NCBI GenBank assembly: GCA_963669155.1
Contig: OZ022581.1
Coordinates: 10,675,497-10,739,496, forward strand
Length of the DNA: 64,000 nt
DNA from: Arbacia lixula
Taxonomy: Eukaryota; Echinodermata; Echinoidea; Arbacioida; Arbaciidae
Reading direction: 5' to 3'
Positions within the stretch are counted from its first letter, which is position 1. Every line of letters begins with the position of its first letter. Positions 37,225 through 48,110 of this stretch are shown in pieces. Below the pieces are notes generated by a model, which was given only the letters and a program-made list of their open reading frames with translations, searched no databases and was not told the origin of the DNA. The position numbers and the translations under genes were made by a program.

Positions 37225-37468
37225 CCGGTACATGAATAATCCGTGTGTAATACCAGTTCAGAAAGGAGGCAGCAAAAGGAGGCAGCAAAAGCACTACATA
37301 CTGTTAGACAGGAATAACCATCTCATTCGGGGCATTCTTTAATCAAAATTGTTGACATACATCGATGAAGTAGGGCATTCAGAGCAGCCAGTTGCACTCT
37401 CTTCAGCAGATCCAATGACCTACAGAGACTGAATTTCCGGTCTACATACGGTATACTACATATCAAGG
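37225..37468. other. Spacer with short duplication
   Basis: AAAGGAGGCAGC occurs twice in tandem at about 37261-37289. Nothing else is recognised. Confidence 0.45.
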
Positions 37469-37471
37469 TAT

Positions 37472-37707
37472 GGGTGCATTTATCAGCTTTCTACACTCAG
37501 AATTAGCGAATGTATCTAAACACCTTTCAATACAAGGTCCTATGATGCTACATTTATCAACTCCCAGATTCTGGCTCATATGCCTTTCAAAATGCGCGCT
37601 TTGAATCGTGTAACAAAACGCGGTTGCATTTGTTAACTGCACACATTAGCCTGAATCACGTTTGAAAACGCTGATTAAAAGCTAGAAAAGAGTTGATAGA
37701 TGCACCC
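37472..37707. mobile_element. PIF/Harbinger-like MITE
   Basis: GGGTGCATTTATCAGCTTTC at the left faces AGAGTTGATAGATGCACCC at the right. Both ends are flanked by TAT (37469-37471 and 37708-37710). A 3-base duplication with G-rich GGGTGC ends fits PIF/Harbinger, although TWA is the usual target there. The element is 236 bases with no coding capacity. Internal words ATTTATCAACTCC and AAAATGCGCGC/AAAACGCGG are further partial echoes. Confidence 0.75.
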
Positions 37708-37710
37708 TAT

Positions 37711-39938
37711 CGCAAGAAGAGTCATGATATTTGATGGGTAATTGTGTAATTCTTTAGAACAATATGATGGCAAGTGACTACAGAGTATGATTGTTCTTGC
37801 ATCATCAATCTACAAGCCTTAATCCACACCAATACAACCACATAGCCAAATAAAGTACAAACAGACACCTCCTCAATGCCACCATATGTGGCCATTTCAA
37901 GAAATAAAAAAATAGGCCACTGGAACGGAAGAAAGTTATTTTGTACTTCTACCCCCCAAAATCAATAACTTCCTACAAGAGATATAAAAATGCTCAACAT
38001 ATATTTTTGTCACCAATCCAACAACTTGTGGCATAATTGTGCGCAAGCCTGTTTAACCGGGTATGAATTAATTGATTATCATTTTGCAGTTCATAGCACA
38101 TGTTCATAATAGCCTAACAGATGTTTGGTGTAAATCTATATCAATACCTGATGACATATCCATATCGTTTTCATTTTCAATTATCAACATTGCCTCATTT
38201 GCCAAAAATGCATGATAAAATATTCTTTTAATATCACTCTCTCACTTCCGCAGTAACAAAGTAAGGTATTTCTTAATACACCAAAGACAATATCTAAAAA
38301 CGTGGTATCCATTAAACATTCATTTCTAAACATAAAATAAACTAGAAATCACATGTGATTGCTTAGTTTCATTTGGATTAAACATTTGATAAATTGATTT
38401 AGTTTATGGTAGGTTTGTATGCAATGAATGCATACACTTCTATCACAAGATCCATTAATAGGATCATGCTTTACTGCAGTTTCTGAGGAAAAGCACGATA
38501 ATATATCTTCCTTAACCATTTGTGTTCTCTGTTCTCTTAGATGTGTGTTCAACTGTACATTGATAGTGCAAAGTGCACCACTGACATGATTTATGAACAC
38601 TTTTCATAATAAAGGTCAACGTAATAATGCAGGTATGGTTCATCACTCATCAGTACTTAAACTCAACACATGAGGGCAGTATTCATGTTTAGGTGCTAGT
38701 TCAATTTGCAGAGCTTTTTTTTCCCCCAAAGCTAAAGCTTAAAAACCCTCCCCCCACTGGTCAGGTATCAATGATCAGAGAAGCATGCCATTTTCAGTGT
38801 TTACAGGTGACAAGTTTGAGACCATTCTCTTCATCTAATTAGTAATAAGAGCATCGCTATCGCAAAACACACACACACACACACACACAGACTCTGAGCT
38901 GACAGGGCTAGCCTAGAGCTCGACAATGCCTGTGTGTTTTTCAGAAGATTATAATCATTATGTCAATTTGGGACATTCAAACACATACCTACGTTGATAA
39001 TGAGGAAATCATGGAGTTTGTATTCAGGTCGTCAAATGTGAAGGAATAACACATGGTTCAGTGTAATTTCGCCCTTTAATGCAAAAAAGAGGCCCTTTTC
39101 CCCCTCATATAATGTATTATGCAAAACCTATTTTAAGGTGTTGTTTTCATGAAATTAGGCCTGATCCTGGGAATTATTTTTGAATATTTTTGTCCGGGTT
39201 GTCAGGTGTATGAGCCACCCCTATGACACACATACAGACACTATATACATACATGCATACATGCATCTACACATTCTGTTGTGGCACACATACATACAAA
39301 ATCATACAGTCTCACCTTCACATACGTTACACATTAAAATCATTTCGAACGAACAGATATTTTACATACATGAAACAATTTTTAACACGCAAGCTTATTC
39401 GATACACACAAACACACACATACACACACACAAACACGAACAAACACAGATATGCACATACACACATATACTATATATACACATGCCATTGTTTACATAA
39501 AGAAATTGAGTGGTAATCAACAACAAACATACGCTCACAACACGCCCTATCATTTCACAAAAGAAGTTACATCTACACCTACCACAGAAAGCTACGCTCA
39601 AATCACATCAAACAGCACGGATCACTGGATCCAATCTCCTGGGCAAATACAACTCTCCCAATAACTGCTTCTTTGGAGCTGGAGGCAATTAAAGGGGCGG
39701 TTGTTTGTTCTAGGGCTGATATTAGCTCCGAGGACTCTCTGTCTCTCCAGTCATGTATGCGCTTAGCTTGTGTCATCTTAATAATTGCAGCGCTTCTTTG
39801 CACAAATGATTACCATTTTGACAACACTTCATATATTATTAACCAAACAAGAAAAATATGAACTGGCGACGAAATTCACACTTCAAAGAATGCTTTGTTA
39901 ATGTCTGCATCAGCTCAGCTCCCTGGTGTGCTCATTAC
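37711..39938. other. Non-coding stretch with CA repeats
   Basis: AT-rich. A short (AC)n lies at about 38867-38890 and a dispersed CACATACA/AACACACA region at 39225-39482, which produces Thr/His/Tyr-rich frames. No gene was identified. Confidence 0.45.
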
Positions 39939-40009
39939 TTAACCCTTATATCATCAGGCCTTGAAAATCCCACTTCACATATTCTTGCCAATGGCAATGA
40001 GAGAGTTAA
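39939..40009. mobile_element. Mini element, TTAACCCTCTC family
   Basis: TTAACCCTTATATCATCAGG, CCTTGAAAA, then TTGCCAATGGCAATGAGAGA and GTTAA. It closely matches 46021-46093 in the same orientation. Confidence 0.6.
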
Positions 40010-40078
40010 ACCATAGGCATGACTGACACTCCTGCTATAGATGTAACCCATCCACCCCCCCCCCCCTTTCCAAAAAAA

Positions 40079-40160
40079 TGAAAATGAAAAATGAAAATTA
40101 AAATAAAAAAATTAAAAAAATTAAAAAATTAAAAAATTAAAATAATAATGAATTAAACAA
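40079..40160. repeat. A-rich AAAAATTA / AAAATGA simple repeat
   Basis: A poly-C run (about 40057-40066) is followed by stepwise repeats of AAAATGA, then AAAAATTAA and AATAATAATG. Confidence 0.9.
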
Positions 40161-40170
40161 AAAAACTACA

Positions 40171-40335
40171 TCTGGGCTTCTTTACATAAAGGTTTGTAAT
40201 CAATCGCAAAATGGGAATGGCAAATCAACACCATTGTTACATGCGCTCTTTGTTCAAATGACTGACCAGTAACTAATCAGAATTCATCTTTCAGATTTGC
40301 GACTGATCGCAAACCTTTATGTTACGGGGCCCTGG
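40171..40335. mobile_element. GTAACATAAAGGTTTGCGATC MITE, copy 1
   Basis: Left TTTACATAAAGGTTTGTAATC and right GATCGCAAACCTTTATGTTA are inverted repeats. The copy is nearly the reverse complement of 59192-59355 across its whole length, including the internal GACTGACCAGTAACTAATCAG. It is about 165 bases; no target-site duplication was resolved. Confidence 0.8.
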
Positions 40336-40750
40336 TATGAACTATGCATAATCCTTATTGAACAAGTCATATTCCAAATGTGTGCATAGTAAATACACTC
40401 TCCAAGTATTAATTTCTTCCTAGAAAGTGTGGTATTTACAGCGAGATCATCTTTAACCTTCAGGGTACCAAGCTTTGCAAAGCCTATTTATTCACTACAC
40501 AAACCAGGCACTTCTGGTTATGAGAGGGCTTACAAGACTGGCAGTTTATCGTGCTATATGTATTAGCATCACACCACATCCTCCACTCAATCTAAATGAT
40601 GGGATGGCAAAACATCTTGACCATTCTCAATCAATACTATATTTAATGATCGCAGCAATGTTCTTGCTTTGCTGCAGAGGTAAACAGCTAAGCAGCAAAG
40701 TAAAGGTTTGGTGTGTGGAAGAATGAAACCACGTCAAGGTGAGCGTACGA

Positions 40751-40842
40751 TTAACCCTTCATTAGCCATTGAGGTATTCTTACACACGTAATACACATAA
40801 ATCCCATAGAGCAGTACCCTGTCTAGTACACAAGGAGTTAAC
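40751..40842. mobile_element. Mini element, TTAACCCTCTC-like, longer variant
   Basis: Bounded by TTAACCCTTCATTAGCC and AAGGAGTTAACC with internal ATCCCATAGAGC. The ends resemble the family; the interior is not clearly shared. Confidence 0.35.
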
Positions 40843-40849
40843 CTGTATG

Positions 40850-41083
40850 TACACTACAGCTCAAAGGAATTGGCATAGGGAAAGGGAGGGGGAAGAAAGG
40901 GAAGGGCCCGCAGTATTAAACCGTGGTATATTTGTCCAGTTCAGCATGAAACATGATGCTTTAGCCTAAAAAGCATCGTGTTTCATGCTGAACTGGACAA
41001 AATATACAGAGGTTTAAAACTGCGGCTCCTTCCCTTTCTTCCCTTTCCCTTTACCCGTGCCAATTACTTTGAGCTGTAGTGTA
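40850..41083. mobile_element. 234-base palindromic MITE with TA target site, copy 2
   Basis: TACACTACAGCTCAAAGGAA at the left and TTACTTTGAGCTGTAGTGTA at the right form a palindrome that continues to the centre (CAGTTCAGCATGAAACATGA facing TCGTGTTTCATGCTGAACTG). Length, orientation-independent structure and sequence match 36991-37224. Differences are scattered point changes and one missing base in the TATATTTTGTCC word of the left arm. Confidence 0.9.
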
Positions 41084-41757
41084 TCAATCCACACAGTTTG
41101 TTTGATGTCAATATGACTGGTTGAGCAATGTTTACTATCCCTGTATTAAACACAAACACCACTCGGATGTCATAACATTGTTATGTGGCATTAAGAGACG
41201 GGGCCTGTTTGCATAGCTAAATATGCCATGGATAAAGTTGAATATTGAGACCAGAGAGGAGTTGAAGGGGTTCCCCCATGCTGCACACAAAGAATGAAAC
41301 CAACTTTGTGGTTAAAGTGCACAAAAACAAATCTGTGGGACTATCAAAATCATATCGCTAGGAGTGGTTTGGGGAACGGTAAATCAAATTAAGACCTGTC
41401 CCCACAGAAATCAAAGGGTCGATTTGCATGTGTGGTATATGCTATATTCAATAAATACTATTCAGGAAATAGTAAAACTGTTGGTAATACCATGTGTGTT
41501 TGTATCCTTTCAGGATATTCAACTCACTTATGGGTTGGAAAAAGATAAGCAAAGAGTAAAAAAAAAATAATTTGATTTCACGTTTTACTTGAAACTGTTA
41601 AACCATTTAAACTAAAACTTGTTGCACTCAAAATCACTAATAGCAGATTCTCATTTCCACCTCCTTTGATAGTCATACAGCCTCAGTCTATTATCAGTAC
41701 TTAGTAATCTTGATGGACTAAATACTCAATACTTAAACATAAGACAGGAATACACTC

Positions 41758-42333
41758 ATATGCTTTTCACACTGGCAAAAATTTCCTTAGCCCCGTACTA
41801 TAGGTGGGGCTAGGTGGGGCTAAGGGGGGGCCTTAGCCCCACCTATAGTACGGGGCTAAGCTTAGCCCACTTTCTGTTCACATTGGTTTTTACCAAAGTA
41901 GGCTAGCCCCACCAATAATCCGGGATTATTTGGCCCTGCAAAAAAGCAGGGCTAACACCGCAATTGCAGGGCCAAGCCGAATAGTCCTGGGCTAAGAGCG
42001 CCAGTGTGAACAGAAACGAAAAATAGTACGGGGCTAAGGAAATGCGGTGTCAGCTCTCAAGGCTGAAATGCCGAGACCAATCAGATAACGCCCGACGGGC
42101 GAGTGACCTTGATGCGGAGTGGTAAAGAGCCGATGTGCAAGACGTACACTCATAAATATTCATAAGCTGTCGAGAAAGTCCGGGGCTAACGATTTCGAGT
42201 GAGAACAGTGTGAAAAGCTAGTCGGGTTTAAGAAACAGTACGGGGCTAAGAAATGCCAGTGTGAAAAGCTTCAAAAAATAGTACGGGGCTAGGGATAGTA
42301 CGGGGCTAATTTTTGCCAGTGTGAAAAGCATAT
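41758..42333. mobile_element. 576-base CTTAGCCCCGTACTA TIR element
   Basis: The first 26 bases, from ATATGCTTTTCACACTGGCA, are the exact reverse complement of the last 26, which end GCCAGTGTGAAAAGCATAT. The word TAGTACGGGGCTAAG or its reverse complement recurs at least six times, some next to each other at the left (41790-41860) and right (42027, 42237, 42281, 42296). Also present are CACTCATAAATATTCATAAG and GTCGAGAAAGTC, shared with 46930-47203. There is no transposase. TA could be the target, but it is not distinguishable from the TIR. Confidence 0.85.
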
Positions 42334-42881
42334 CATACCCTTGGATTCTTGATGATCACTTAAAATGCTTAAATTGTAAGCTCAGAGGAAAGGAATAATG
42401 AGAGAAAATTGTATATTTTTTGCAAAAGATATGAGTTCATACAGTATTCTAAGTGACACGGAAATTTCTTGAAGATTTGTTGGTGTGTTGTCTATCATTC
42501 ACCTAAAATGTAGAAAAATGAGGTTGAAAATAGACCTCCTTTCTAAATGAGAAATGCAGTGATATCTAAATCATCTACCCTGAAATCCTTCAAAAATATA
42601 TTAGTATTCGGTTCAAATGATAGTGCAAAATGTTTCACTGTTCCAACTTTTGGCACAAGCTGGCGCTATTCAATTTCAACTCAAATGGAGAGTTGAAGTG
42701 ACATTTCCACTGGGTGTTCTGGGTTACCTTTCCAGGTCTGTTGCACGACTACTGGCTCCTGATTGATATGGCTGACTGTTTATCTATTAGATAAATAACT
42801 GTGTGATAAATTCTAATAAATGAGATGTATATGGCTAGCACCTGTCCAATAATCACTCTTGATTTTTCTTAATTTTTTTAA

Positions 42882-43425
42882 AGGTGATATTCATAGGAAA
42901 TAAAATCAAATAAATAAAGTTTATTTTATAATTGAATGAGTTATTAAAGCAATTTATGCAGCTAACATGCCATGAAAGTGTTCAGTTTTGTGTTAAATGA
43001 AAGTCAGATTTCACTAAATTGACTCTCTTCCTGACCTACGAAATCGCCTAAGGGAGAGTGGCGTTGTGTGTACGTCACAGCCGGGATATGCTTCACAATG
43101 ACCATTGTGTATCACACCTGTTAATCCACTAGCAACTGCCATCACAGTTTCATTAACAATGCCTGATGCTTCTGGCGGAAAAGAAGTTGCGGATTGGCAT
43201 GTGTGATGCACAATAACGCCTCCCGTTTCTTACGTCAGACCCAAAGGCCATTTCGCATGACAGTAGGTCAAATTTGTCCCCGAGAATACGGCGATTGTTT
43301 TCACCCTGATTTCGCTTTTTGGAAAGTGATATATTGTTTGAATGTCATCCGAGCTCACTGTATGGCTTATAAGCTTTCTGTAGATGAATATCTTCATATT
43401 TTTGGATTTTCTATGAATATCACCT
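42882..43425. mobile_element. 544-base TTAA-flanked TIR element
   Basis: AGGTGATATTCATAGGAAA at the left is matched by TTTTCTATGAATATCACCT at the right. TTAA lies immediately outside both ends (42878-42881 and 43426-43429). A TTAA target duplication is typical of piggyBac and Kolobok; the AGGTG ends favour Kolobok-like (inference). Open frames at 43014-43211 and from 43194 are inside it and show no transposase. Confidence 0.75.
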
Positions 43426-43429
43426 TTAA

Positions 43430-44980
43430 TGTTTTTCTTGTACATGGAATGTTAAACATATTGTCAAATTGCATTTGTTTTTCCTTCTAAGTCTTAATGA
43501 CTGCCAATCTGTAAGTTTTTATCAACGGAAGCCAAAGTAGATGAATAAAAATGCTGATAACATACTCTTTATTTCCAGATATTAATGACATACCACACTA
43601 TGTGATGCATGTTCTCGACATTGCCTCTTGCAAAATTGCACTCTGAATCGCACACCATCTACTGAAAAGTGGGGAGTCCAAATGATAAAGGAATGCACTG
43701 CCCTGAATTTAAGGTATGTTGGATTGTCATAATCAAATCATATTAAATTTTTATTTAGAATCCTGAACTTCAATCAGAGTCCGTTGTCTTTTTTTTTTGG
43801 TTAAGTGTATATCTATGTATGGTTGGATGGTCTACATTATCATGCACGCATGCATGTATCAGAAGCATCACTCTCATAACTATAAATGTCTAATTTGGCA
43901 CTAAATATGTATGATTCAACCGAAAGCAATATCACATTAACACCTGATAAAACAAGGATTGTTCACAGCATTCCACTATGAAATTATTGCTTCATGCACT
44001 TACTTCAAGCTTCAATATCCTTCAAGATTAAATTAGGAGGACACATCCCTTCAGCTGCGTGCTCTTATCATGACCAATATATGCACCCAGGGACCCAAAA
44101 TACATACCAAATGGAGGGGAAGCGCTGAAACAAAGGCATAAAGCGCCGGAATATTTGTCAGAAGTACAGTGATTGTCTGAGGGTAGAACCATAAAAGTCA
44201 TTGGACAAGAAGTGGGTCTCTTAGTGATATTAAGTGTAATGAATATAGCCGCAACTCCATATCTCTTAATGACGCTCGAGTGGTTGGGGGGGACTTTCCT
44301 TCTTCAAGCGACATTCCCATTACTGAAATGAAAGTCCATATGCGCTTCTTATTTCCCTATGAATAATTTTGTAATTGAACGTTTAGGCGTGAGGAGGGCG
44401 AAGTGTAGCCGGGAGCTCCATCGGGCCCGTTTGCTCTGGAGGCCATGTTGGGAGTGCATGTGTGGGGGAGACAAACAACATTCACACCTTCGTCACGGCC
44501 AAACGACATGTTCCGCAACACCCACATGAGCCAGCCAAGGTTGATGGCTGTTTGTCCAAGGTTGATACCAGTATGATAAGACCAACATCTGGAACCCCAT
44601 CTATAGTATATTGTATAGTCACTTTTTACTGATATATGATTTTATTTAAATTGCTCTGTTGGATAATTTTGTTAATATTTCTTATATCTACCATGATAAA
44701 AAAGAAACCAAGGTTCATTCGAGTATAGAAAGATCTTTCGCTCAGAGCTCATGTCATGAAAAATTCTTAAATTCTACCCACGGTAAAAAAAAAAACGGGA
44801 GAATGAAACGCTAATAAGTTAAATTAGATAAAAGTAGAAAAATCTCTCGAGAGCTACATTCTGTCTCTTTACTTGCCAGCTGTCACTATATCATTTTATA
44901 TATTCATGGTAATTAGTAATTTTCTTCAATGACCTTTCCATTCATAAAACATACGCCTTCTTCACTGTGTGCACTAGCAT
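43430..44980. other. Non-coding stretch, no gene recognised
   Basis: AT-rich, with a CpG-containing patch at about 44380-44540 that is a possible conserved non-coding element. Poly-A lies at about 44787 and poly-T at 43791. Confidence 0.35.
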
Positions 44981-45165
44981 ACTTACATGTCAATAGTAGT
45001 TATGTACAAGTTGTCTTTTTGTTTATTATTGATGAATGAATAAATGAATCACTGAAATAAGAGTAAATATAATAAATAAAACTTACATGTAAACAGTAGT
45101 TATGTTTGTCATATGTTGATGAATGAATAAATGGATCAATGAAATGTATGTAAATAAAATGATGA
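44981..45165. repeat. Two-copy tandem duplication, period 100
   Basis: ACTTACATGTCAATAGTAGT at 44981 recurs as ACTTACATGTAAACAGTAGT at 45081. Each is followed by TTGATGAATGAATAAATG-ATCA at matching spacing. Confidence 0.8.
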
Positions 45166-45581
45166 CTATCATGCTTATTTATGTTGTAGTATGTGAAACC
45201 ATCTCAGTGTGTGTATATGCAGAATTGCGATTGTGTTTGTTCAGGCTCCTGAACCATGATTGTAGTTGTAATCAGCTGTATGCATTTGTACATTTCAAAC
45301 CAACAATAGACGGTGCTGCTCTATCAATCAGATAAAAAGATGAGTAATATCTATAAATGAAATGACTCAAACTCTACACCCATTTCAATACATTCACTCT
45401 CCATATCTCCATTTCCTGATTCATAGAGAGAGTTGAGGCAAATATCTTTTACAGCAAAACTAACAGTATATATAAAAAAGACATTGAACAAACATCTTTC
45501 CAGAACAGACAGCCACACACATCTAACTGGAAGCAAGCATATATCTGGCCCTTTTTTTCTAGAGATACCAACAATTGCCCC

Positions 45582-45625
45582 CCCCCCCCCCCCTAAAAAG
45601 CCCACCATCAACAACAACAACAACA
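45582..45625. repeat. Poly-C run and (CAA)n
   Basis: Fifteen C at about 45579-45593 are followed by CATCAACAACAACAACAAC. Simple-sequence DNA. Confidence 0.85.
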
Positions 45626-46020
45626 TCATTGCCCTCCAAAAGATTCAGATATTCCATTTGCAAGCAAACAATAGATATTGTGGAGAAAAAACACTGTTAT
45701 CAATGCCAATTTTGCCAATATTAGAATTTAACATAATATTTCTTTCATTAAAATGAAAACAATAATAACAAAATAGGAATTATACTTTCGAGACAGGAAA
45801 GAACCAAAGATAGTTGATATTCATTCTTGTAGTTTTAGATTTCTTTTTGTACTTTTATTCTGATTTGAAAATTTGTATCTGGATGTAAACATTGAATGAT
45901 CAAATTTGTTATCCTTAATATCATATGCAAACCTAAGTTGAACTTGTTGGCTGTTCTGTGCATAAATGGAACAAGCAGAGCTGTCCTCTCCTTAAATAAA
46001 AAAAAATATGTACATTAACA

Positions 46021-46093
46021 TTTACCCTTACATCACCAGGCCTTGAAATTGGCTAACACTACATTTTCATGCCAATGGTAATGAGAGAGTTAA
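46021..46093. mobile_element. Mini element, TTAACCCTCTC family
   Basis: TTTACCCTTACATCACCAGG, CCTTGAAATT, then CCAATGGTAATGAGAGAGTT and AA. Near-duplicate of 39939-40009. Confidence 0.6.
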
Positions 46094-46446
46094 TCAATGT
46101 CATGTTTTAGGTTCCCTGTGATCTGAGGAAGATCAGTAACATTGCTAACAAACAGCTATTGTTGATTAAGATAAAGAGGATCTGATGAAAAGAACAGATG
46201 ATGCACACACCCACACACAAAGCCAAGTCAAGCTCTCTACACAATACTGTATTTCACTTCTCAAAGGCAAACCAAAGATAACAAGCACATACGAACTACT
46301 AAAATAATAGTCCCACAGGATAATGATTGAGGATGAAATGATACCCGTGCATGACATCTCAACTACATGTACCAATCGAAACAACGCTACTTGAAATCAA
46401 ACTGAAAGAAGTCTTGAATCTCCAAACATGGACTACATTCAGTTTA

Positions 46447-46895
46447 GCCTGGCTTTCAGTCACTGGACATTTAATACAAACCAATTAAAATCTAGTTGTG
46501 ACAGACCTAACTCTCCTCTTCTCTCGGTTTATTGCCATTTGGTCCAATCCCAGTTAGTCCATTCACCATTTGGTCTACAAGGAACCCCTTAAAATACTGT
46601 TTTAGATTAAAATACTGGGTTAACTTATCAACAACTCTAATCTACACCATACCCTCAACCGCAAACCCTAATCTAGACCCCCTACCTTAACCCTAACCCA
46701 AATATATCGGCATGTGATGGTAGACGAAATGGTGAGTGGACCAACTGGGATTGGACCAAATGGCAAATCACTCTTCTTCTCTTGATCTGTCTCTCACACC
46801 CACAGAAGAACTAGGGAGTGATTAGTCTGCTGCAGCCAGACCCGATTATTACATTGTTTGGATAAAAAAAATGTCCAACAGTCTGAAAGCCAGGC
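46447..46895. mobile_element. Fold-back element, AGCCTGG family, interrupted by another MITE
   Basis: GCCTGGCTTTCAGTCACTGG then ACATTTAATACAAACCAATT at the left is mirrored by AATTGTTTGG-like text, then AAATGTCCAACAGTCTGAAA and GCCAGGC, at the right. CTGCTGCAGCCAGACCC ties it to the copy at 11881-12099. The inner MITE at 46532-46766 accounts for about half the span; without it the fold-back would be about 214 bases, close to the 219 of the uninterrupted copy. Confidence 0.6.
46532..46766. mobile_element. TTGCCATTTGGTCCAATCCC MITE with telomere-like core
   Basis: It has 47-base terminal inverted repeats (46532-46578 and 46720-46766) with four mismatches, starting TTGCCATTTGGTCCAATCCC. The 140-base middle holds CCCTCAACC, AACCCTAATCTAGACCCCC and TTAACCCTAACCCA, a degenerate CCCTAA series. 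No coding capacity. The target-site duplication is unresolved. Confidence 0.8.
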
Positions 46896-46929
46896 AATCA
46901 CAGGTGTACACAGTGTACATGCAAGCTTT

Positions 46930-47203
46930 ACATATGCTTTTCACACTGGCAAAACTTTCCTTAGCCTCGCACTATAGGTGGGGCTAAGGGGGGGGGGGGG
47001 GGGTCCCTCGTGACCAATCAAATAGATCACATGTGCAAGATGTACACTCATAAATATTCATGAGCTGTCGAGAAAGTCTGGGGCTAACGATTTTTAGTGG
47101 GAACAGCGTGGATTTCCTTAGTCAAGTTTAAGAAATAGTATGGGGCTAAGGATAGTACGGGGCTAAGGATAGTACAGGGCTAAGAAAACCCAATGAGAAA
47201 AGG
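46930..47203. mobile_element. Deleted copy of the CTTAGCCCCGTACTA element
   Basis: It starts CATATGCTTTTCACACTGGC like 41758, then a 16-base G run (46988-47003) replaces most of the interior. CACTCATAAATATTCATGAG, GTCGAGAAAGTCTGGGGCTA and three tandem 17-base TAGTAYRGGGCTAAGGA units follow. The right terminus is degraded to CCAATGAGAAAAGGG. Confidence 0.8.
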
Positions 47204-48110
47204 GTACAGGTGAAATATAGACACCAATTTACAGGCAGCCCCTATTTGGCCATTCCACAAAACATTTAGATACAGGAAGATTGCGGATATTAACAATCTA
47301 TTCCAAATTTAGGCCTGGTTTCTCAAAATGACACAAAACCCTAACTATCTTGATTCAGGTCCAAATATGGAGGGCGGGTAATAGAGTAGTCGTAGTTTTA
47401 TGAAAATCAGATTTTCATGTCTTACGACAACTACAAGTATTTGTTTGTGCGTGTTATCAAGCCAGAAGAAGTAAACTGCGAAGAATTACATCATCACTCA
47501 CAAGCAAATTATTTCCATCTCAAATTCCTAATTTCGGTGCACATTTCACTCCACCATACTCACACCAAGGTAGAGCCAAGGAAGTATCTTTTTTTTGCTT
47601 TTGAGAACATAGGCCTTACTGTACAGGGAAGAGGATGGAATCCAACTTCTGCATGGCCATTTCAGGGCATCTTTCCTACCACTATATCTCTATTGTGTTG
47701 TTGATATTCAGTTCTCTTCAACTGGATTTAGCTAGGTTTTTTTGTAAAGACCATTAAATATCATTTTTGCCATTTGAAGATAGGGGGAACATGATTGTTT
47801 ATTGATTCAAAAATTGTTTTTAAAGTCCTTTCATGTTTCCAGGGAATGCATTTCTTTCCCCAAATTATCCATTCTTAGCTTCTAGAGGTAAACACGTGCT
47901 GCATTCAAAAGGTGCATGTGTCCATAACCAAAAAAACATTTTGGTGCGTTATTTGATAACAAAAGGCATATTTATTCACCAACAAACACAATTCCATTTA
48001 TGCATGTAAGGCAAAAATAAAAATAACCAAAAACCAAGGAAACAGACAAAGATTCAAACAACTACAACAAGCACCAAAGCAAATGAAATGCACACGGTCA
48101 CATGTCTCAC
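47204..48110. other. Non-coding stretch, probable intron if the 48.1 kb exon is real
   Basis: This lies 3' of the donor of the candidate exon on the minus strand. A 95-codon plus-strand frame at 47417-47704 has no recognised domain. No further exon was identified. Confidence 0.35.
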
